DNA of 5,348 bases from Verrucomicrobiota bacterium. GTDB lineage: Bacteria > Verrucomicrobiota > Verrucomicrobiia > Limisphaerales > JADLHS01. The stretch is from assembly GCA_025360895.1 (NCBI GenBank), contig JANYBF010000417.1, positions 1 to 5,348 of the forward strand. Reading direction: 5' to 3'. The position numbers and the translations under genes are program-made. The notes beneath the pieces are model-generated. The model had not been told where the DNA came from. It saw only the letters and a list, made by a program, of their open reading frames with translations, and ran no database searches. Shown here in pieces: positions 1 to 5,348 of the stretch; within the stretch, counting starts at the first letter, position 1; the number at the start of each line of letters is the position of its first letter.

Positions 1-1
1 A

Positions 2-652
2 AAGTTTTCTGTCGAGGAAACTGCGCGTGTGAAGGCCAACGGCGTGAAGCTCTGCGGCGCGTTGGGCGACGCGCAATTTCACGCCGCCGTGGCGATGATG
101 GAATTACACCAGTTGCATGAACGACTCGGTTGTCCCTCGCCCAGTTATGTGTTGCCAGTGCCAGTTAGCTTACGGCCCAAGGGCAGTGCCGAGCCAGTGT
201 TCAGCAACCAGATCGCTATGCTGATGGTGCAGTTTCTGCCGGAACAACTGGTCACAACGGCTGCCGCCGTCGCAACACTCAAAACCCAACTCGCCCAAGC
301 GTTGCGTGACCGCCGCATCGAGGGGGGCGTAGCCATCACCGAATTATCGCGTGGCCTGCCGTTCCCGCTTTATCTCTACATCCTCAAACAACACGGCCTG
401 CGCGGCGAGATTTGTTCCTTCTTCTACGGCGACACCGCCAACGTCACGCCGTTACTGACGACATTTCTCGGCGCGACCATCCAGGATTTCACCCACGTTG
501 GCGCTACCACGCCTTCGCCGGGTATCGGGGCCATTTTCTACTATTTCGGTGGCCAAATGCGTGTCACGGTATTTTATCTCGAAACCCATTTCTCCGCGAG
601 CGAAGCGGCAGAGTTCGCATCGAATCTTCGGACCCGATTGCTCAATCCGTGA
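2..652 (+). CDS. Condensation-domain-like acyltransferase, C-terminal part (5' truncated by window edge)
   Basis: The frame is open to the left edge, so the true start lies upstream. The GTG at 29 is internal, because the codons before it continue a plausible helix. There are 216 visible residues. They resemble the C-terminal half of the condensation/chloramphenicol acetyltransferase fold (PF00668-like): a VPVSLRPKG segment (visible residues 53-61) followed by an NQ pair (69-70) matches the 'V.DLRPRG...N' strand of C domains. A later SPGIG turn (172-176) and a final FYYFGGQMRVTVFY strand pair match the end of the fold. The catalytic HHxxxD motif would lie in the missing N-terminal half and cannot be checked. 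The family joins an activated acyl group to an amine or alcohol; the substrate here is unknown. A WS/DGAT-like or PapA-like acyltransferase is the main alternative. The stop overlaps the next start by four bases, so it is translationally coupled to the flavoprotein. Confidence 0.6.
   Translation, partial: KFSVEETARVKANGVKLCGALGDAQFHAAVAMMELHQLHERLGCPSPSYVLPVPVSLRPKGSAEPVFSNQIAMLMVQFLPEQLVTTAAAVATLKTQLAQALRDRRIEGGVAITELSRGLPFPLYLYILKQHGLRGEICSFFYGDTANVTPLLTTFLGATIQDFTHVGATTPSPGIGAIFYYFGGQMRVTVFYLETHFSASEAAEFASNLRTRLLNP
649..652 (+). promoter_or_regulatory. GTGA stop/start overlap coupling acyltransferase and flavoprotein
   Basis: The bases GTGA hold the TGA stop of the upstream gene and the GTG start of the next. 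No strong Shine-Dalgarno sequence precedes it, so re-initiation by the terminating ribosome is the likely mode. This junction also fixes the flavoprotein start, because an in-frame ATG at 412 would add 79 residues translated from within the upstream gene. Confidence 0.75.
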
Positions 653-1797
653 CTACGCAAGTGGACATTGTGGTGGTGGGCGCAGGCGCAGCAGGCATCG
701 CTGCCGCCGTGAGCAGTGCGCGTGCTGGATGCAAGACGCTGCTGCTCGATCAACGTCCGGCTGCTGGCGGCACGGGCGGCTTCAGCGGACTCACGACGCT
801 TTGTGGTCTCCACGATGATGCGGGAAAATTTCTTAACGATGGGTTCACGCGTGAGTTTGCCGAGTTGTTGACGGAGCGCCGGTCTCCGACCCGGCTCGAA
901 TCCAGTCAGAGGCCTCAACGCACCGGATCGGAGATCGGCGCTCCGTTGCGCATGGGCCGCGTGTGGGTGCTGCAATACCGGCCCGATAGTTTTCGCGAAC
1001 TTGCCACACTACTGATTGCCGACACACCCAGACTTCAGGTGCGGTGGAATTCACCTCTCGCGGATGTCATCGTTGTGAACCACCGCATTGTTCATCTCAA
1101 TGACATCAGTGTCGGCGCGGTGATTGATTGTAGCGGCGCGGCGGAAGTGGCGCGAGCGGTCGGTGCGGAATGTCTAGCGACGGATGAAACTACCCAGGCG
1201 CCGGCGATTGTCTTTCCGCTCGTCAACGTCACGCGTGAGATGAAAACCGCTGCTGAGGTCGCTCAGGTTTTATTGCCCTTGGCCCGAGCTGGTTTCCCGC
1301 CGTTGAATCTGCAACCGAGTCTGGATGTGAACATATTCACGGCCAAGTTCACCGGCTCGGCGGAGCAGGTGGGACCGTTGCTCGAGTTCTTGCGAACGCG
1401 GGTGACCGGCTTCGAAAACTGCTCGACTCCAGTGACGGAGTTCATTCCAGCGCGGCGGGCTGGGCGGATGATCATCGGTCAATACGTATTGTCGGGTGAA
1501 GACGTGCTGGCGGGTAGAAAGTTTCCCGATGCCGTGGCGCGGTGCGCCTGGCCGATCGAGCAATGGGGCGCGGACGGCGTGGCGCGTTTTAAGTATCTGC
1601 CAGCGGGCACCCATTACGAAATCCCTGCGCGGTCTTTACGGGCGGCCAAGGTGGAAAATCTCTTCATGGCTGGCAAAACCATTAGTGCGGATGTGGACGC
1701 CATCGCCAGCGCGCGAGTCATGGGTTGTTGTCTGGCTACCGGTGCGGCGGCTGGCAATTTGGCGGCAGCCTGCGTAGAATCGGCGCTCACCAGATGA
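649..1797 (+). CDS. FAD-dependent oxidoreductase, FAD_oxidored (PF12831) type
   Basis: This is a 382-residue flavoprotein, probably cytoplasmic. The GTG at 649 is chosen because it overlaps the previous stop (GTGA) and places the Rossmann motif at the N-terminus: GAGAAG at residues 11-16, with D34 at the end of the second strand to bind the ADP ribose. A GGTGG glycine patch (40-44) follows, then the family's 'VID(A/C)SG.A.VA' segment at 158-168. PARRAGR and GQYVLSGEDVLAGRKFPDA (267-295) match the 'R..RR..G.YVL...D...GR.FPDAIA' block of the family. Y323-EIPARS and the closing FMAGKTISAD...SARVM...ATGAAAG stretch (339-369) match its C-terminal FAD-binding end. There is no signal peptide or membrane segment. 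The family oxidises diverse substrates and the substrate cannot be read from sequence. The context suggests oxidation or desaturation of an acyl or aryl intermediate (inference). I see no features of a tryptophan halogenase, such as the WxWxIP motif. Confidence 0.85.
   Translation: MTTQVDIVVVGAGAAGIAAAVSSARAGCKTLLLDQRPAAGGTGGFSGLTTLCGLHDDAGKFLNDGFTREFAELLTERRSPTRLESSQRPQRTGSEIGAPLRMGRVWVLQYRPDSFRELATLLIADTPRLQVRWNSPLADVIVVNHRIVHLNDISVGAVIDCSGAAEVARAVGAECLATDETTQAPAIVFPLVNVTREMKTAAEVAQVLLPLARAGFPPLNLQPSLDVNIFTAKFTGSAEQVGPLLEFLRTRVTGFENCSTPVTEFIPARRAGRMIIGQYVLSGEDVLAGRKFPDAVARCAWPIEQWGADGVARFKYLPAGTHYEIPARSLRAAKVENLFMAGKTISADVDAIASARVMGCCLATGAAAGNLAAACVESALTR
1794..1797 (+). promoter_or_regulatory. 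ATGA stop/start overlap coupling flavoprotein and acid ligase
   Basis: The TGA stop of the flavoprotein gene (1795-1797) overlaps the ATG start of the ligase (1794-1796). I see no convincing Shine-Dalgarno sequence in the 15 bases upstream, which favours translational coupling. Confidence 0.75.
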
Positions 1798-3011
1798 GTC
1801 GCCCTTTCGCCGAACTATGGTCCGAGACGTTCCGCCATGCTGCGGAGCACTCGCCCTTTTACCGGGAAGTCTTCCGGGGAATGAATTCCGTCCCGGCGCT
1901 TACCAACGTTCCGTTGGTGGACAAGCAAACCCTGTCCGCCCGCAATCTAGATTTCCTCTGTGTCCCGCGCGAACGCATCGTGGAAATTGTCACGACGAGC
2001 GGAACCACTGGTCAGCCGTTGCTGTGGATGTTGACCGAGTCGGACGTGAAACGGCTCGCGGAGAATGAGCGGTTGTCCTTCGCTTGCGCCGGTCTGGCCG
2101 CGAACGACACCTTGCTCGTGGCCGTGGCGATGGATCGTTGTTTCATGGCGGGATTGGCGTACTGGCTGGGTCTGCGTGAACTGGGCTGTGGTATTGTTCG
2201 CACCGGTGCGGCGTCGCCGATGTTGGTGCTGGATATGATCGAGCGCGTCCAGCCGACCGCGATTGTGGCGGTGCCATCTTTTTTGCGATTGGTGGCGGAA
2301 AAGGCGCAGGAGACGGGATTTGATTTGGCGAATTGCTCTGTCAAAAAGGCGGTCTGCATCGGGGAACCCATTCGGGATGGTGCGTGGACGTTGAATGCAT
2401 CGGGCCGCGCCATCGAATCGGCGTGGGGGGCAAAAATTTATTCCACTTACGGCGTGACCGAACTCGCAAACTCGCTGTGCGAATGTGACGCCGGTGCCGG
2501 CGGGCATCTGCATGATGAACAACTGCACCTCGAAATCCTCGACGACGATGGCAAGCCCGTCGCAGCCGGTGAAATTGGCGAAGTAGTGGCGACGACCTTT
2601 GGCGTGGAAGCGATGCCGGTGATTCGCTATCGCACCGGTGATTGCGCTGCGATATTCCGCGAGCCGTGTGCCTGTGGCCGCACGACGCCTCGCCTCGGTC
2701 CGATTGTCGGACGCAAGCACCAGAAGTTAAAATTTAAGGGGACGTCGCTGTTTCCCTCAACGTTGGCGGCGGTGCTGGAGGAAAGTGAAGGCGTGGAATC
2801 ATTCGTGGTCATCGCGCGAAAGGAAAGCGAGCTTTCCGACTCAATTGAAGTTCTCATTCACGGTTCAGTTTCAATGTTGGGACTGCGTGAGGTCATGCAA
2901 GCCCGGGCGAAGATCACGCCACAGATCCGCTTGGTATCACGGGCGGAAATCGAGGCGCTGCAAATGCCACCCCAGGTACGCAAGCGGAGAACTTTCGTGG
3001 ATTTAAGGTGA
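1794..3011 (+). CDS. PaaK/CapK-like AMP-forming acid ligase (phenylacetate-CoA ligase family)
   Basis: This 405-residue member of the ANL superfamily probably activates a carboxylic acid as an acyl-adenylate and then passes it to CoA or a carrier protein. The ATG at 1794 overlaps the previous stop and gives the usual PaaK opening, a helix ending in HSPFYREVF (19-27) and then VPLVDKQTL (39-47). Core motifs are present: TTSGTTGQP phosphate loop (67-75), STYGVTE (217-223), YRTGD (279-283) with the ribose-binding Asp, and GRKHQKLKFKGTSLFP as hinge and C-domain entry (306-321). K397 in the C-terminal QVRKRRTFVDLR aligns best with the catalytic lysine. A CEC (229-231) with nearby H238 and H240, plus CACG (292-295), resembles the Cys/His positions conserved in this family. 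It is slightly shorter than typical PaaK (about 430-440). An aryl or cinnamic-type acid is a reasonable guess from the context, but a fatty acid cannot be excluded. Confidence 0.85.
   Translation: MSRPFAELWSETFRHAAEHSPFYREVFRGMNSVPALTNVPLVDKQTLSARNLDFLCVPRERIVEIVTTSGTTGQPLLWMLTESDVKRLAENERLSFACAGLAANDTLLVAVAMDRCFMAGLAYWLGLRELGCGIVRTGAASPMLVLDMIERVQPTAIVAVPSFLRLVAEKAQETGFDLANCSVKKAVCIGEPIRDGAWTLNASGRAIESAWGAKIYSTYGVTELANSLCECDAGAGGHLHDEQLHLEILDDDGKPVAAGEIGEVVATTFGVEAMPVIRYRTGDCAAIFREPCACGRTTPRLGPIVGRKHQKLKFKGTSLFPSTLAAVLEESEGVESFVVIARKESELSDSIEVLIHGSVSMLGLREVMQARAKITPQIRLVSRAEIEALQMPPQVRKRRTFVDLR
3008..3011 (+). promoter_or_regulatory. GTGA stop/start overlap coupling acid ligase and glycosyltransferase
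   Basis: The GTG start (3008-3010) overlaps the TGA stop (3009-3011). A weak GTGGA at 2997-3001, six bases before the start, may assist initiation. The GT2 fold begins at once after this start, which supports it over any internal alternative. Confidence 0.75.
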
Positions 3012-4132
3012 AGCCTTGCGTCCTCATCCCGTGTTTTAATCACGCCGCAACTGTGGCCGCCGTTGCGCGTGCAGCGCTGACGCATTGCCCGGTGATCGTG
3101 GTGGACGATGGTTCCACTGTGACGTTGCCGGAATTGCCGGGTTGCACCGTGCTGCGCCTGGAGCGCAACAGTGGCAAGGCGGCAGCTTTGCGTGCGGGCT
3201 TTCAACGCGCAACAGAACTTGGTTTCTCACACGCAATCACGATGGATGCGGACGGCCAGCATTTTGCCGAAGACCTGTCAAAATTCCTTGCAGCAGCGCA
3301 GACCCAACCCGACGTCCTGGCGGTGGGTGTGCGCGATTTTTATGCGGCAGGGTGCCCAACGCATCGGCGAAGGTCCAACGCGGTTTCCACGTTTTGGTTT
3401 CGCGTCGAGACCGGCGTACGTCTTGGGGACACGCAATGTGGCTTCCGTTGCTATCCATTGGCATTGACGCAGCGATTAAAGATTCGCTCCAATCGTTATG
3501 CGTATGAACTGGAGTTCATGGTGCGCGCGTCGTGGGTCGGAACTCCGATCGTGGCCGTGCCGGTAAAATGCAGTTACGAGCCCAATCAAATCCGCCAGTC
3601 GCACTTCCGGCCCGTGCGTGATCTGGCGCACATCACCCTGATGAATATCGGGCTCGTGCTGCAATCGTGGTTCGTGCCGGAGTCGTTGCGGGTGGCCTGG
3701 TCGTATGGTGAACACAAAACATTCCGCACTACCGTACATGAATTTTTCACGGATCATGCGCATGATCCACTGCACCTGTCGCTGGCGGTGGGCTTGGGTT
3801 TGTTCTTCGGCATTCTGCCCGTCTGGGGGTTGCAGACGGTAATTGCGGTGGCGCTCGCGCACCGATGGCGTTTGAACCTGGCGATCACTTTGCTGGCCTG
3901 CAACATCTCCCTGCCGCCGATGGTGCCGTTCCTCCTCTATGCGGGAACGGCGCTCGGCCATTGGCTGTTCACGGGTGAACTGCTCACCCTTGCGCTCCAT
4001 GAAATGACGATGGCGCGGGCGCGTGAATTTATCTGGCAATGGCTCGTAGGCAGCATGGTGCTCGCGGTCGTCGCCTCGGGGTTGGGAATCGTCGTCACGT
4101 ACATCATCGCGCGGATGGTCCGGCGGAAATGA
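3008..4132 (+). CDS. GT2 family glycosyltransferase fused to a DUF2062 membrane domain
   Basis: This is a 374-residue two-domain protein. The GTG at 3008 overlaps the previous stop and begins directly with the first GT2 strand (VLIPCFNHAATV, residues 5-16), so no earlier start is needed. The GT2 catalytic domain spans about 1-220. It shows VIVVDDGST (29-37) for nucleotide binding, a MDADGQH DxD motif (79-85) with D80 and D82 as likely metal ligands, and DTQCGFR (141-147), typical of the dolichol-phosphate-mannose-synthase-like branch. From about residue 244 (HEFFTDHAHDP) the DUF2062 domain begins, with hydrophobic segments near 255-280, 288-315 and 343-368. It includes the typical small-residue GLGLFFGILPVWGLQT run and a positively charged RMVRRK end. 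The protein is therefore anchored in the inner membrane with a cytoplasmic catalytic domain. It may glycosylate a lipid or a polyprenyl phosphate; donor and acceptor are unknown. It lies directly upstream of the exporter gene. Confidence 0.87.
   Translation: MKPCVLIPCFNHAATVAAVARAALTHCPVIVVDDGSTVTLPELPGCTVLRLERNSGKAAALRAGFQRATELGFSHAITMDADGQHFAEDLSKFLAAAQTQPDVLAVGVRDFYAAGCPTHRRRSNAVSTFWFRVETGVRLGDTQCGFRCYPLALTQRLKIRSNRYAYELEFMVRASWVGTPIVAVPVKCSYEPNQIRQSHFRPVRDLAHITLMNIGLVLQSWFVPESLRVAWSYGEHKTFRTTVHEFFTDHAHDPLHLSLAVGLGLFFGILPVWGLQTVIAVALAHRWRLNLAITLLACNISLPPMVPFLLYAGTALGHWLFTGELLTLALHEMTMARAREFIWQWLVGSMVLAVVASGLGIVVTYIIARMVRRK
4129..4132 (+). promoter_or_regulatory. ATGA stop/start overlap coupling glycosyltransferase and exporter
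   Basis: The ATG start of the exporter (4129-4131) overlaps the TGA stop of the glycosyltransferase (4130-4132). The purine-rich GGCGGAA just before it is too close to act as a normally spaced Shine-Dalgarno site, so coupling is again the likely mode. Confidence 0.75.
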
Positions 4133-5348
4133 AACCCAATCTCTACACGCGACTGTACCAGTGGCTGGTGGCGCATCGGCTCGCGGTGTTGTTGACGGCC
4201 GTGTTGATTGCCGCTGTCTGTGTTGGAATTTCTTCCCGCATAAATCTGGAGGAGGACATCCTGGGAATTCTTCCGCAGCGCGACCGGATAGTGGATGATT
4301 ATAAATACACCATTCGTAAGTTTCATCAGATTGACCGCGTCTATATTGACGCAGGTATCGAGCGCGACGATCCCGACACACTTGCCCGCGCGGCGGATGA
4401 ATTTTATGCGAGCCTCGTGACCGACACCGCCTGCGCACACATCACTTACCGCATCGAATTCGGTGACAAGCGTACCATCGTTAATTTTCTAACCGGCGCG
4501 CTGCCCAATCTTTTCAACGAGGCCGACGCACTCGCGCTCGACAAGAAGCTGGAAACAAATTCCGTGCGCACTTTTCTTGCCGACAGCCGGCGCAAACTTG
4601 CCGGGCCGGAGGGAATGGTTTTGAAAGATGTGATCGCCGCTGATCCCATCGGTATGAGTGGATTGGTGATTGCGAAGGTTGTCCCGTTGCAAGCTGGTTT
4701 CGGCGATGCGCATGTTGAGGATGGGCGGTTGACGAGCCGCGACGGACGTCATGTGCTGCTGATGGCGGAGCCAAAATTCCCGTCCGCTGATTCCAAACAA
4801 AGCGCCGTCCTCGTGGCCGGGATGCTTCGGACTGCAAACGAAGTTGAAAAGAATTTCCCCGGTGTACACGTCGCCATCACTGGTGGACACCGGATGTCGC
4901 TCGACAACGCTACGTTGATCCGGCGCGATGCGACGCGCTGCATGATTCTCGCCCTCTCGGCCATGTTTATTTTGTGTTTCACCGCCTATCGGCGGCGCTG
5001 GCTGGCAACGGTGACATTTTTACCGTCGTTGTTCGGCACGCTCGTCGCGGGCGCAGTGCTGGCGCTCGTGGATGAACATCTTTCGGCCATCGCCATTGGC
5101 TTTGCCAGCATGGCCATTGGCATCACGGTGGACTACGGCATTTACGTCGTTTATCACCTCGACAATGCCGCGACCGATCGCAATTCCGCCGGCAAAATCA
5201 CCGGACGCCTCGTGCTGCCGACCTTCATCGGCGCGCTGACGATCATTGCCGCGTTCGTCGTGTTGGGCTGCTCACCGATGCGCGGCTACCAGCAACTCGG
5301 CATTTTTGGCGCGGTCGGTGTGCTGATGTCGGCGGCGTTCGCGCTGGT
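4129..5348 (+). CDS. MMPL/RND-family lipid exporter, N-terminal part (3' truncated by window edge)
   Basis: The ATG at 4129 overlaps the stop of the glycosyltransferase gene, and the frame stays open for 406 codons to the right edge. A cytoplasmic start (MKPNLYTRLYQWLVAHR) leads into TM1 at about residues 18-36. Next comes an EEDILGILP segment (41-49), close to the 'D...LLP' found just after TM1 in COG4258-type predicted exporters. A periplasmic porter-like domain runs to about 265, followed by TM2 (271-286), TM3 (291-313), TM4 (319-345), TM5 (about 362-382) and TM6 (from about 389). TM4 carries GITVDYGIYVVYH (331-343). The Asp at 335 matches the conserved proton-relay Asp of the MMPL 'G.GVDY.I' motif. 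The family uses proton motive force to move lipids or lipid-linked pigments out of the inner membrane. Members in aryl polyene and hopanoid loci are about 750-900 residues, so roughly half is visible. Its place after the ligase and glycosyltransferase suggests it exports their product (inference). Confidence 0.88.
   Translation, partial: MKPNLYTRLYQWLVAHRLAVLLTAVLIAAVCVGISSRINLEEDILGILPQRDRIVDDYKYTIRKFHQIDRVYIDAGIERDDPDTLARAADEFYASLVTDTACAHITYRIEFGDKRTIVNFLTGALPNLFNEADALALDKKLETNSVRTFLADSRRKLAGPEGMVLKDVIAADPIGMSGLVIAKVVPLQAGFGDAHVEDGRLTSRDGRHVLLMAEPKFPSADSKQSAVLVAGMLRTANEVEKNFPGVHVAITGGHRMSLDNATLIRRDATRCMILALSAMFILCFTAYRRRWLATVTFLPSLFGTLVAGAVLALVDEHLSAIAIGFASMAIGITVDYGIYVVYHLDNAATDRNSAGKITGRLVLPTFIGALTIIAAFVVLGCSPMRGYQQLGIFGAVGVLMSAAFAL

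Noticed and set aside
29..31. GTG as the start of the first gene
   Set aside because: The frame stays open to the window edge and the protein would lack the N-terminal half of the condensation fold, so the real start is upstream.
412..648. In-frame upstream extension of the flavoprotein (ATG at 412)
   Set aside because: It would add 79 residues of Arg/His-rich sequence read from within the upstream gene, before a Rossmann fold that normally lies at the N-terminus. The GTG at 649 fits the overlap pattern and the fold.
1725..1793. In-frame upstream extension of the acid ligase (alternative start at 1725)
   Set aside because: These 23 codons overlap the conserved C-terminal end of the flavoprotein, and PaaK-like proteins begin at about the helix that follows the ATG at 1794.
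1947..2720. Minus-strand open frame (257 codons)
   Set aside because: It lies wholly within the acid ligase, whose motifs are clear. Its translation is Arg/His-rich with no domain signal.
3476..4438. Long minus-strand open frame (320 codons)
   Set aside because: It is a shadow of the glycosyltransferase and exporter genes: rich in Arg, His, Gln and Pro, without recognisable motifs, and crossing a real gene junction.
4446..4982. Overlapping minus-strand open frames inside the exporter gene
   Set aside because: The plus strand encodes a continuous MMPL protein with TM1, periplasmic domain and TM2-TM4; the antisense frames have no coherent features.

Overview
The window is one uninterrupted stretch of plus-strand coding sequence. 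It holds five genes, with no intergenic DNA, RNA gene, mobile element or CRISPR array. The first gene is cut by the left edge and the last by the right edge. Each of the four junctions is a 4-base overlap of stop and start (GTGA at 649-652, ATGA at 1794-1797, GTGA at 3008-3011, ATGA at 4129-4132), so this is the inside of a tightly coupled operon whose promoter and terminator both lie outside.

In order, the genes are: (1) the C-terminal part of a condensation-domain-like acyltransferase (2-652); (2) a 382-residue FAD-dependent oxidoreductase of the FAD_oxidored (PF12831) type (649-1797); (3) a 405-residue PaaK/CapK-like AMP-forming acid ligase (1794-3011); (4) a 374-residue fusion of a GT2 glycosyltransferase and a DUF2062 membrane domain (3008-4132); (5) the first 406 residues of an MMPL/RND-type exporter (4129 to the right edge).

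Taken together (inference), an acid is activated as an adenylate or thioester, modified by a flavoprotein and joined by a condensation-like acyltransferase. The product is then glycosylated or otherwise handled at the inner membrane and moved outward by an RND lipid exporter. A similar mix (acid ligase, GT2 or acyltransferase, MMPL exporter, often a flavoprotein) is known from aryl polyene, xanthomonadin and flexirubin/dialkylresorcinol pigment-lipid clusters of Gram-negative bacteria. The ketosynthase, acyl carrier protein, dehydratase, ammonia lyase and LolA genes that would prove it are not in the window, so the assignment is provisional.

The organism is probably a Gram-negative bacterium of moderately high GC with frequent GTG starts and weak Shine-Dalgarno signals. 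The style suggests Verrucomicrobiota or a related group, but no marker gene here fixes the taxonomy.
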